Origin: Nitzschia sp. DOCU1
Lineage: Eukaryota; Bacillariophyta; Bacillariophyceae; Bacillariales; Bacillariaceae
Direction: 5' to 3'
Assembly: GCA_951394045.1 (NCBI GenBank)
Contig: OX595998.1
Span: 1,736,001-1,800,000, forward strand
DNA: 64,000 nt
The notes under the pieces were generated by a model. The model saw only the letters and a program-made list of their open reading frames with translations. It was not told the DNA's origin and did no database searches. Below are positions 52,901-61,629 of this stretch, piece by piece (position 1 is the stretch's first letter; each line of letters begins with the position of its first letter). A program made the translations under genes and the position numbers.

Positions 52901-53658
52901 CCCTCTAGTCGAGGTGCGAGTGCTGCCAGAACGTCCGCCGGCTCCACAGTAGCAGCAGCAGCATCGGCAGCAGCACTCTCAGTTGTAGTATCCGAGGAAG
53001 CAACCTCAGTGCTTGATGCTATTGCCTTGTCCGATGAAGCATTAGTAGTAGCATCCGTCGAACGAGCACCGTCGTCAGCAGCTGCTTCTTGGGTGGTGGC
53101 ATTGTTGTTGTTGTTATCGCCACCACTATCTTCCTCTGTTGCACTAACAGCCGTATTATTATCCTTGACTCCCTTTTTGGCTAATCGATCTTTCCATTTT
53201 TGTGCCTTGCGCGATTTGAGAGGTTTCGTCTTCGTTTGTTTTGTGCCAGTCATTTCTTCTGTCTGTTGTTGCTCTTGTTGTTGTTGTTGTTGTTGTTGCT
53301 GCTGCTTGGACAAGATTTCTTGAGCGTGTTGCGTTTCTTCGGGTGACAAGGAATCGACCACTTGCCAGTCGTCATAAGAAGACCATGACGACGATACGAC
53401 TGGAGGTGCTACTGCTACTGTTGCAGCTGTCAGTAAGGACGTGGCAAGGGGATCTTGCATCATTGAAGCAGAAGCAGCACTGTCAGTCAAAAAGACGGGC
53501 TTGACGGCGGCGGAAGCAGCAGCAGCAGCAGATGTCGATTGCGTCGGAAGGTCAATCAACAACCCGTTGTTGTTCGTCTCGTTATTTGTCATCAATGACC
53601 TTGCGGCTGCTTTCTCATCGGCTAACAAAATGTCACTGGCCAAGGAAGAGGATGCCAT
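49930..53658 (-). CDS. Coiled-coil protein with four SH3BGR-like glutaredoxin folds and a tail anchor
   Basis: 1242 residues from the ATG at 53658; the frame above it opens only with TTG. The order is as follows. A disordered N-terminus has poly-Gln and two KWKDRL motifs (RKAQKWKDRLAKK near 150, NSKAKKWKDRLANKK near 310). A charged coiled coil (about 335-530) is built from KAEEEARL/KAEQEARL units. Four repeats of about 90 residues start near 563, 683, 796 and 913. Each begins [IV]LVS[KN]SFG, continues with EEVDGSDPA, RGKYPQFF and FLGDFET. This is the SH3BGR-like thioredoxin/glutaredoxin pattern with the cis-Pro (YPQ) kept but no CxxC. Then come four DSE...P.E.FENE[YF] repeats (about 1026-1145). 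A final hydrophobic segment (LALGALGVAVVVGMWWA) predicts tail anchoring. A non-redox scaffold is inferred. Confidence 0.75.
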   Translation of the reverse strand: MASSSLASDILLADEKAAARSLMTNNETNNNGLLIDLPTQSTSAAAAASAAVKPVFLTDSAASASMMQDPLATSLLTAATVAVAPPVVSSSWSSYDDWQVVDSLSPEETQHAQEILSKQQQQQQQQQQEQQQTEEMTGTKQTKTKPLKSRKAQKWKDRLAKKGVKDNNTAVSATEEDSGGDNNNNNATTQEAAADDGARSTDATTNASSDKAIASSTEVASSDTTTESAAADAAAATVEPADVLAALAPRLEGETAAASDDVNTEESSDTNNNATPPESSVLPPMGLQDEDEAGTGDSNTTSTTSNNNSKAKKWKDRLANKKTSAAEQELEAKRKAEGEQQQEEEARLKAEEAARLKAEEEARLKAEQEARLTAEEEARLKAEQEARLKAEQEARLKAEEEARLKAEQEGRLKAEEEARLKAEEKGRLKAGEEARLKAEEKGRLKAGEEARLKAEEEARLKAEEESRQRLTQTYQEIAEEKRKKEAAERDQAEKHAEDERQAKEAERFEKIQQLEEERKQVRLEEQRKAREELQQASIAGATAPLGSSETRSTPSSGGGAKSMIVLVSNSFGTPAQRTNQDRAITSLNAKGIVFEQVDGSDPAMKDRRNELFGISGLRGKYPQFFQKENDQISFLGDFETFEGMNEADTLSELFPPHISDSSKETASSRSIPTSSSSSSSSKVMIVLVSKSFGSLAQRTSQDRALTMLAAKGIPVEEVDGSDPALKDRRNELFEMSGLRGKYPQFFVRDGSTTTFLGDFETFDYLNETGGLVETFNSDAAKEVPAVAADPPAATNKLMIVLVSKSFGTLAQKTNQERTTNMLTGNKIPFEEVDGSDPALKDRRNELFEISGLRGNYPQLFVQDGDQISFLGDFETLEALNDAGTLSPIFSAGSEETAPDQSSRAANEPATAFCKVMIALVSKSFGSIAQRTNQDRAMTMLNGKKIPFEEVDGSDPANKDLRNKLFSISGIRGNYPQFFLKEGSETAFLGDFETIQAMNEAGELSTSLLGHVQKEEAPLTPVPSRGGTVRHLSTDSQMIPGEVWENEYETTPRPAFHSRSMSRDSEIAPDETFENEFSTTPCPEYTKLRSLSRDSEMMPGETFENEFENEFDEQPPPPPLMPAKLGRLDSEDSTRIPSESFENEYEDVSGSVSSSRRLGRMSTSEQVFQPVVEGSPAAESGVDEPNTSRSLLVDTSISENKSLEEERKTVASPRGISPAHLHLALGALGVAVVVGMWWASHRG

Positions 53659-54129
53659 GTTTGTTGTGCGTTGATTGCGGCTATTCAATGCTATGCTTTA
53701 TTTACACAATCTGTCCGGGCCTGTTGTTTTGAGAGTATGTAGTTTGAATGACGATGATGACCATGGCAAGAGAGAATCCAAGAACGAATAATAATATCCC
53801 AAGAAACTGCAAGATGATGCCGTTCTGCGCGAAAACAATGACCGGCCGACGACTGATTGGACTCTTTTACTTGGATGCCATTCAACACATGCATTCGGTT
53901 CCAACGGGTCGGTCGACGCCGGAGGGATATTGAATGTCGTCTGAGACATATTGTACTTAGAACCTCGGCGCCGGAGGGGCGACGACTGATTGGACTTTGA
54001 TTGCTTCCAACGAGTCGGTCGCTCGACGCCCGTCGGCGGTGCGGCGCCGTAGCTAGGAGAGAAGTTTAGATGCTACCTGGTACTCACTAGCACAAGTGCA
54101 TTGACGCTCGATTCAACCCCACCATAATA
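53659..54129. other. Intergenic region with a degenerate direct repeat
   Basis: 471 bp. The text cgacgactgattggactttt occurs near 53846 and again, with its last base changed, near 53980. Each copy is followed by ttccaacg[ga]gtcggtcg (near 53900 and 54007). The first copy has a longer spacer. No open frame of note. Confidence 0.5.
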
Positions 54130-56607
54130 TTAAATAGGACAAAAGCGCTCGACTGGCTGCACTGTTGCACCGTTGGGACAAAAGGTATCTACTTCCTTCT
54201 TGATCCTCTCCTTCAACGGATGAAATGACCCATAAGAATCGTCTTCTACTAAAGTAGCCACCGCCTCGAGAATACCCGACCGACCTAGCTTGGCGCACAG
54301 GAGTTCTCGTGCAAATTCGTACAATTCGAAATCTTCTTCGTTGTGCTCACGTATCAAGGTGGCTCCATTATTTTCCACGAAAACGTTCTTTCGAAAGTTG
54401 TCATAGTCGCTGTCATCATTGCGGCGCTTACCGGTCGAATCACTGGGAACGGTGTAGTTTGACGAGTCGTCCTGATCCGCAAGCCGACGTCTCAATCCAA
54501 CGTTCGTCTTGCTCCGTGTTATACTAAAAGTAGCATTACTGACCACCACCTCAGCAGGTAGATCAAACACAACTGGATTCGGCTCGAGCTTATCGAATGG
54601 TGACGTTTCGTAGAGGAGCAATTCACCCGCAGTTTCCATTCCAATGATATAAAACCAACTCATTTGGCAGAGTCTTCCTTTTGCCTTTTCTACAGTGTGA
54701 ATCCTTTCGTCAAAATTATGATAAGCATAGTCTCCTGATAGCATCTTCGTTATGACATTGCGATACTTTGGCATACGTATGTATTCTGCAAAGGTCTCCC
54801 AGCGGTGATCGCTTGCCGGCTCTGGGCGGTGTGGTTTCGTGTAGAAAAAGGAACTCAGCAACCGTCGGACAGGATCGCGCAATGATGTGATGGAAGGTAA
54901 CTGACCATTGTCATCAAAATTGGGACGGTGATCGACGTGTCCCTTGACTCTCGGGCACATCAAACCCGTACGTGGGCAAGACCCTGGCGGATCGCCAGGA
55001 AACTTGCACGCTGGAAAGCCATCTGGAAGACATCCTGCGAGAGCACGTGCGATGATAGACAAGGATGAAGAACCAGCCTTTGGTACTCTCACACTGTTGA
55101 GAATTTGTGTTTCCGGTCCTGGATGCATGCCGTAGGCCGAAAACAACGCATGAAGGTTCTTGGCAGTTTTGTGACGGATGGAGGAGGACCTGATTTGGAA
55201 CCGCCGTACAGCCAAAGTAAATGCCCCTGTTTCAGAGTCGTTGAAATATCCTGTATGGCTGTTCCCCCCAGTCGTTCCAAGCCGAGATGCATGTGTGCTT
55301 CCCGCCATTCCCCAGTCGTACATTGTCATTGTCATCGGCAGAAGATTAAACGACAGGAACTCCTTCATTTTGGACATTCCGTCTTTAGGAGACAGACAGT
55401 GTGCAACAGTAGCGTTGTGATGAAGAGCCTTTCTGTATTGTGTGCAATGCCGCACAGCTTGTGAACCCGATATCAACCTCAAACCAAGTGGAGTGGAAAG
55501 ATTAATGGCCTCGCCCATATCATCCTCACTGGGAGGAGGATCGTACTGTAGAAGAAATGATCCATCATTGAGAATAGTGGAACGTGACAAGTTGTATCGA
55601 TTGTAGAGTCGACAATTGAGTGCTACTTGATCATCAAAGTTTGTATTAGTAGCTGTAGAAGCTTGATTCGCAAGCTCCGCAGCAAGTTTTCGTGTAGCTG
55701 GAGTGTTGTGAAAGTAAATGAAACCGAAAACAGCTGTTCCCCCGTCTTGTCCAATGTTCGTCAAATGATTTTTTTCCTTGGACTGGCGAAGGAGGGAACA
55801 CTCTGGTGGAAACGTCGCTCGACTCGCCACGATATCCATACGTGTAAGCGAGTTGCTTGGCATTCGCTGATTCGAGTCTGGGGGGAAAGAGTACAAAGGA
55901 TGTGGATCCCTTAGCCAGAGCGCGTCTAGATCCGTGAAAAGCAAATTGAAGGACGGGAATGAATGTAAGAATTCGTTGAGCGTTCTTATTCGGTAGGCCC
56001 ATAGACCCCCAGATCCTTTGAGACTCTTGGGCAGAGTTTGCTGAACATGGACAACTACAACTTGACCAAAGTCCTCCAAAAATTTCTCGCGAGTGGATGA
56101 AATAAGCCGTTCCAGTTTGTGAAATGAGGAATCTGACAAGGCGAACAAACACAAGATACGTCGTGAATGATCGAGAAGCTTGTAGTAGTGCAACCAGACC
56201 GACAAAGAGTCAAGATATGCGTCGTCGACAAAGGACAGGATGACGTCTGCTGCGGGACATGGTGGGCACCAGGAGGACGCGGGGTCAGCCTGCTGGTTGC
56301 TTCCACCAAAGGCCAGTGGACCGTCCACCGGATCCAGCAGCTCTCTCGTGCTATTGCTGAAAAAGAGCAGTGGCTCCAGTGAGGGACGAGCATCACATGG
56401 CTGACATGCACGAACTTGTTTCTCTTCGCTCCTGGCTCCTAGTCCGAAACTATCGATGAATCCAGAAATCCTCGGTAGTTGCTGCGTAACAGAGAACACA
56501 GCCAAGGCAATGACACCCGCCACTTTGGTTCCTCTGGATATCCTTATCCGCTTTTTTGTCATCGTTGGTGAGGTAAAACAGGAAAGGTTGAATAAGCTTC
56601 TGGTCAT
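54130..56607 (-). CDS. Fusion of a nucleotide-diphospho-sugar transferase and a sulfotransferase
   Basis: 825 residues from the ATG at 56607; further upstream the frame opens only with GTG. A signal anchor lies at about 27-40 (KVAGVIALAVFSVTQQL). The first module (about 90-400) contains DVILSFVDDAYLDSLSVW, LWAYRIRTLNEFL and LLFTDLDALWLRDP near 225. This is the DxD-bearing block of GT77-like nucleotide-diphospho-sugar transferases. It also has FDDQVALN and a DGMSKMKEF block. The second module (about 500-680) has RVPKAGSSSLSII near 509 (PAPS 5' loop), CSCP-like Cys text, SITSLRDPVRRLLSSFFY near 575 (3'-phosphate block) and FYIIGMETAGELL. The C-terminal ELYEFARELLCAKL resembles the ELYEFGLELFM helix of the sulfotransferase pair at 28.6-31.9 kb. 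A single Golgi enzyme that both adds and sulfates a sugar is inferred. Confidence 0.75.
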   Translation of the reverse strand: MTRSLFNLSCFTSPTMTKKRIRISRGTKVAGVIALAVFSVTQQLPRISGFIDSFGLGARSEEKQVRACQPCDARPSLEPLLFFSNSTRELLDPVDGPLAFGGSNQQADPASSWCPPCPAADVILSFVDDAYLDSLSVWLHYYKLLDHSRRILCLFALSDSSFHKLERLISSTREKFLEDFGQVVVVHVQQTLPKSLKGSGGLWAYRIRTLNEFLHSFPSFNLLFTDLDALWLRDPHPLYSFPPDSNQRMPSNSLTRMDIVASRATFPPECSLLRQSKEKNHLTNIGQDGGTAVFGFIYFHNTPATRKLAAELANQASTATNTNFDDQVALNCRLYNRYNLSRSTILNDGSFLLQYDPPPSEDDMGEAINLSTPLGLRLISGSQAVRHCTQYRKALHHNATVAHCLSPKDGMSKMKEFLSFNLLPMTMTMYDWGMAGSTHASRLGTTGGNSHTGYFNDSETGAFTLAVRRFQIRSSSIRHKTAKNLHALFSAYGMHPGPETQILNSVRVPKAGSSSLSIIARALAGCLPDGFPACKFPGDPPGSCPRTGLMCPRVKGHVDHRPNFDDNGQLPSITSLRDPVRRLLSSFFYTKPHRPEPASDHRWETFAEYIRMPKYRNVITKMLSGDYAYHNFDERIHTVEKAKGRLCQMSWFYIIGMETAGELLLYETSPFDKLEPNPVVFDLPAEVVVSNATFSITRSKTNVGLRRRLADQDDSSNYTVPSDSTGKRRNDDSDYDNFRKNVFVENNGATLIREHNEEDFELYEFARELLCAKLGRSGILEAVATLVEDDSYGSFHPLKERIKKEVDTFCPNGATVQPVERFCPI

Positions 56608-56867
56608 TTTGTTAAAAATGATTTCAGCGCGAGTTGAAAGTGAAAGATGAAGAGTGCGAGCTGGCGCGCACGCGAGCACGGCAGAGAAAAATGACCCATG
56701 CGACCACAGACTCGCGTCGGAATGAACGCCAGGCGAATAAAGAATTAGGAATTAGGAATCTGAAATGAAGCCTCAAAAATACAGCGACCACCAACCGACC
56801 ACCTTCCCTTTTTTCCACCGGAGGGATAGAACAAAAGCTCATTGCTACTACTAGTTGTAGACAATGA

Positions 56868-56980
56868 TGTGTTGAATCTGCTCGGAACCGAGCCACGCTA
56901 TCTACACGAGTGCGGGTCCCATTCTCATCTCGATTAACCCCTACAAGTCACTCCTTGTATTCCCCCAAAGTCATCATGGA
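56868..56980 (+). pseudogene. Myosin motor-domain fragment
   Basis: In the 682-bp gap, the plus strand reads HAIYTSAGPILISINPYK at 56894-56947. This is the conserved strand-and-loop block near the start of myosin heads (IYT..GPILI.INPYK). Immediately upstream NLLGTEP appears in another frame, so the copy carries a frameshift. No P-loop GESGAGKT or other head block follows; downstream frames (56981-57289) are not recognisably myosin. It is an isolated decayed fragment. Confidence 0.55.
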
Positions 56981-57289
56981 TGCGATATCGTCGTCGAGAG
57001 GAATGTTCGGAGAGCATGGTGGTGTCGAACCACCCACATTGGTCGGTGGGGGCTAAACCTGAGTTGCTCTCTACTAGAGACGATTCATTGATTCCAAGAG
57101 TGTGATTCGGGAGATCATTCCGCTGTGATTGTGGAATCTATAGGGTTGGACGAAGAAAATGCGGCGACAGAAGCCATTTGGACAAGGCTGTTTACGATCG
57201 GCGGCAAAACTATCAAGAAGCCTTCATCGTTCGCCGTTCTCAGAGATAAACGGGATGCACGTGCATTTGTTTGGTGATTTTAAAATTTT
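56981..57289. other. Flank of the myosin fragment
   Basis: 309 bp. One plus frame reads IGLDEENAATEAIW and a few dozen further codons, not assigned to any family. No gene is supported. Confidence 0.3.
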
Positions 57290-60200
57290 CTAGGATCTAC
57301 AAGTCTTCCACCACTCCTTGGCCTTGTCCATCAGATACGTTGGATTGGTGGGGCCGATGCAATCCACCATGACCAGGAAAATTAGGAAGGAGCCAATCGA
57401 CGCTTGTACCACTGTCATGAACAGAATCAAGGCAAACTTTTGAAAAAAGGTAATGACCGTAAAAAGCATCACCACAGCCGAAAGAATGGTCGTCAAGGCC
57501 GTCGCCAAGATGGATGGGCCCATTTCAATCAAGGCATGTCGCGCTCGAAATCCGCGATCGGCCTCGCCCTTTGCCGAAGAAGAATACGCATGACCCAAGT
57601 GAATGACAAAGTCCACTGAAACTCCAATCAAAATGGCAAAACAAATGGACTCCAAGAAACCCAGCGTCCAACCCATGGCCACCAGTGTGGCAGTCACCGA
57701 ACACAAGATATATCCAATCGTCAATGTGCAAAACAGAGTCAGAATGAGGCTTTGAGAAGAAAACAAAATCACTGCTGCCGCACATCCCAAGGCAATGCCA
57801 GCCGATGAATACGCGGTGGACAACATTTGACCGTTGGTGTCATACCACCAAAAGTCAAACGATGAAAAGTATCCCTTCTTGACGCCAGCGGGTGCCTTCA
57901 AGTTTTGCTGGTCGACCCACTTTTCAATCAGATTCCATTCGTCATTCAACGTGTCGTAATTGTCATCGTATCGAACGCGACTGTTAAAAGGAAAGTAGAG
58001 AATGGTGACCTTGTTGTTACGAGCCAAGATGGAAAGCTCTTGGGCTTGTTGACTCCAGCCAACGAGGCAAGAATCCCAATCGGCGGTGGACATGGGAATG
58101 CCAGTGGCACCGTCGCAGTTGGACGTGTACACGTCGTCGGGAGTGCTCGACTTGGATTGATCGTCCAGCCACATCTGAAAACGAGACAAGGGGCAGGTGT
58201 AGTTGTCGTCGATTGGAATGGCAAACTCTTGGTCCAACATGCTCTCACAGTAGTCGCGAAGAAACACCTGGGCCTCTTCGGATGACGAGTCAAAGGACTT
58301 GTCCAAGACTAGTTGCGACCATGTTCCTGGATCATCTGGTATCATGCGGAAGAATGGTGTGAGTTCTTGTTTGCGCCCCAAGATGCCAGATCCAATCCAA
58401 TGACTACTTACTGTGATCGCCTGTATCGGCAGGTTCCACACCCCAAATCATGTACGCTTGACTCCCACCTGCCTTTTCCAACGCTTCGGAAAGCAAGTGC
58501 TGACGCCACATGTAATTCATTTCAAATTGGGACTTGTCGCTCAGTAATCGGACATCGCTAGAAGTTGGAAGCTCCAAGGAGCTGGCAAAGTAAATGCACA
58601 CGCCCAAAGCAGCCAAACCGGCGACAAACAATGGCCATCGGATCGCATGCAGCAAAGTGTAAAAAGCAGAAAGAATTCGACGGATCAAGCTAGAGTTGGA
58701 CTCGTCGTCGTTGTTGTCATGGGCGGAAGAACTGGCACGGGCAGAATAGCTTTTGCGGTTGCTGCTGGAAGTACCAGTGCGAGCCGTTGCTTCCAGATCT
58801 TCTTCTTCGTCTTGCTCCGCATTGTTGGAAAGATCCTTGCTTTGCTCTGCCTTGGAAGCGTGCCCATTTTCCTTGCAGAGTCCACAACAAGAGCAGGTAA
58901 TCAGGAAGCTAACGCCTCGTGCCCCACGTGCTTGAATGGAACGATCATAGATGCAGAGGGCAGGAAAGACCAACAGGACATTCATAATGTAGTCAAGCAT
59001 GACCAAAAGACCACAAAAAATGGCAAACATCTTGATGGGGGCGACGGGGCAAATGGCGGTCGAGAAAAAGGCCACGGCTGTGGTCAACGTCGTCAGGAAC
59101 ATGGCCACCGCGGCATCGGGCAAGGCTTGAGCGGCAATAACTTCTGTAGAAGCAAGGGGCTGATCCAATCGGGCGTTCTTCCATTTATCAAAGGCCACAA
59201 AAATGTCCCCTGCACCCAAGGCAAAGACCACGAAGACACCAATGAAATTCAAAAAGGGGAAGAATTCGAGACCTGCAATGAGCTTGTAAACCATGAAACT
59301 CAATGGAAAGCTCAAAATGATTTGAAGCAATCCAATGGCGGTGATGAATGGACTTCGAGTATGAAGGAGAATGGCACACGCAACGACAAGGGCGCTTCCC
59401 ATGGCCAGGGCCATGTCGCTGCTCAAAGATTCGTCCGTGTATGTGTACACAAAGTCTTCATTCTGGGTGTCGTAGGCGCCTTCGACTACCTTGCTGGACT
59501 CGGCCCGATCATAATGGTCCACTTCTTCGTAGAGGGCATCCGAATATTCGGTGGCAAAGATGCTGCTCGTGTATCGAGACTTTCCGTTGCGTTTGTCGAA
59601 GCCTTCTTCCACCATGGTTGTGAAGAAGTAGAGAGGACAAGCATCGGGAAGGCTTTGGTCGTCCGTGGTTGGATCGTAGGTCTCCTTGATATCCTGGACA
59701 CACTCAACCCAAGCTTCTTCGGTCTGGGCTTGGAGAGGAGCCCAAGCTTCGGCAAGCTCAGCACATGTCAAGGACCATCCTTCGTCCACCATGAGACGTG
59801 CATACATGACAATTGAGAAGGGTGGCAAACATCCAACTTCACAGCCAAAGCAGAGCCCTTCCTTTTCCAAATGTTCTTGTGTCTTGGCCTCTGCTCGACA
59901 AATATCGCGAAGCACGGGAGGGTCCAAAACGGATTGGGAAGACGACTTGGTCTTCCATATTGGCCAGAGGCGGGTTTCCATGGTCAAGTTTGTGGGATTG
60001 TAAAAGCTCAAGTCACAGTTCTTCCCGTCGAGGTTGCTCTGAAGTTTGCGGTGCAGTTCTGGGGTTAAGTGGAAGGGCAGGTCTCGAGTGGTTTCTTCTT
60101 GCTGACTTTCGTAGAGAAGTCCACCATCAATGCGATCGGCATGGGGGCGCATGTAATCCACCAAGGTTTCAGCAAGGGGCACAGTGAAAACTGAGGAAAG

Positions 60201-60755
60201 GGTACCTGAGGATAGGCGACGCTCGGAATCATCATCATCTTCCCATCCCGATTGAACGTTGTTGATGAGACGGTCCCATGCGGCATTGTCGCCATAGAAA
60301 AGCTCTTCGCCATGCAACTCAGCTATCATCAACTGGGTCTGACGGTCTGCTATAAGGGTACCACGAGACTGCCATCCACCTGTATTGGCACTAACCGAGA
60401 ATTCACCAACTACCATTGCCATGACACTTAATCCAATGGACACGAACATGCATGTCAAGAGGTAAAAGCAAGGACTCCGAGCCACACGCTTGGACTGCCG
60501 TGCCCAAAAGCTATCGTTGACTGGAACTGCATCCTCGGGCGGGATTTCAGTGATAACGCTGTCTGTTTCTTTCTTCTCCTCTGCTGTGACTGTCTTCACC
60601 TCATGATGATGCCTCTTTGACTTGGATGTTTCCTTCTTCTTGTGATGCTTCGGCTTGTGATGCTCGTTTGGTGGCCCATCGTCGGCAAAAGAAGCGACAA
60701 TGAGGGGAGGAGGTAGTCCCTCGTTGATTTCGATATCCTCAAACTTGTGCTCCAT
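57290..60755 (-). CDS. Dispatched/Patched-type RND membrane protein with sterol-sensing-like domain
   Basis: Exons 60755-58412 and 58335-57290 give 1129 residues. The 76-bp intron (GTAAGT...CCAG) is phase 1. The N-terminus is His/Lys-rich (HHKPKHHKKKETSKSKRHHH). TM1 lies near 95-115, followed by a large lumenal loop. A five-helix block resembles a sterol-sensing domain, with FVVFALGAGDIFVAFDKW (the TM4 GxxD region). It continues with FLTTLTTAVAFFSTAICPVAP. A second set starts after about residue 715. It repeats the plan, with IGVSVDFVIHLGHAYS (TM10 acidic position) and ALTTILSAVVMLF. The duplicated topology and intramembrane acids define the RND family (Patched, Dispatched, NPC1). Cation-driven lipid or sterol-linked export is the family role; the cargo here is unknown. 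A Cys-rich lumenal stretch (FGCEVGCLPPF) recalls NPC1-like loops. Confidence 0.82.
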
Positions 60756-61629
60756 TTTTGTTCGCTATAAAGATCCAATTGTTTGGCTTTGTGTGCTTTC
60801 TCAAATCCATAGATTTGATTTTTATGAGTTGTCAAAATAGTTTATGGGTGTATCTTTTACTCTGCGTTGCTACCGGTAGTCGAAGCGCCATTCTAAGAGC
60901 GCGACAAAATCGTTCACGACTGGGCGGAGCCCGACAGTGAATGTTCTCGATTGTTCGTGGCAACTGCCCCGGCGAATCGTCGAGAAGACAATAGATAACG
61001 GCAATACTGAAGGTATAATAGTTGTGGTTCGCTACGACAGCATGCCATGCGAAGCGTGTTGCTCGTGGTTTGCAAGCGAGAGCAAGTCTTGGATTTCCAC
61101 ACGCTTCCGTCCCGTCCTTTCTGGCCGTCGCTCGCATACACTGAGTCGTTTCATGGAATGGTCATTTTAGTCAAGTCCCCCCGTCCTCCTCGGCATAAAG
61201 CGGTAGTCTCTCCGTCCGCCACTCTACATATTTGATACACTCTAACACCACTCACATCAGCAACAAAAACTCTTGGCCCGATTTCTCGGCACCAATCATC
61301 GTTTCTATTACGATTCCACCAAACTCTATGAATTCTGCCTATTGATTCCCTCGTTGACGTAATGCACAGAACGGCGCGACGATTTCGGTACTTCTGGCAG
61401 GGATGTTCGATGAAAATACCAAGGGAACAGCTATTGTATCTTTGAAAGTACACCTACCAAAGGCCTAGCATCACCACGACAGAGCACGCAGTTGACTGTA
61501 GTTCATGGTATCGGGGCCATTTGTTTGATTCCTTGTGTAGCCAGGCACGCCAGCAAATGAGCAACGGGCAAACGACTCGTCGAAAAACAAAAAAAATATT
61601 GCAGGATGATTCGTCTCCTTCTGGGTAGC
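60756..61629. other. Intergenic region
   Basis: 864-bp stretch upstream of the RND gene. Frames on both strands (for example 61151-61453 minus) show no domain. It presumably carries the RND gene promoter. Confidence 0.35.

Noticed and set aside
52277..53323. 348-codon Ser/Ala-rich plus-strand frame
   Set aside because: It is antisense to the KAEEEARL coiled coil and the low-complexity region of the tail-anchored protein; repetitive codons keep the opposite frame open.
58647..59816. 389-codon plus-strand frame
   Set aside because: It is antisense to the RND protein, whose transmembrane pattern and conserved blocks are on the minus strand.
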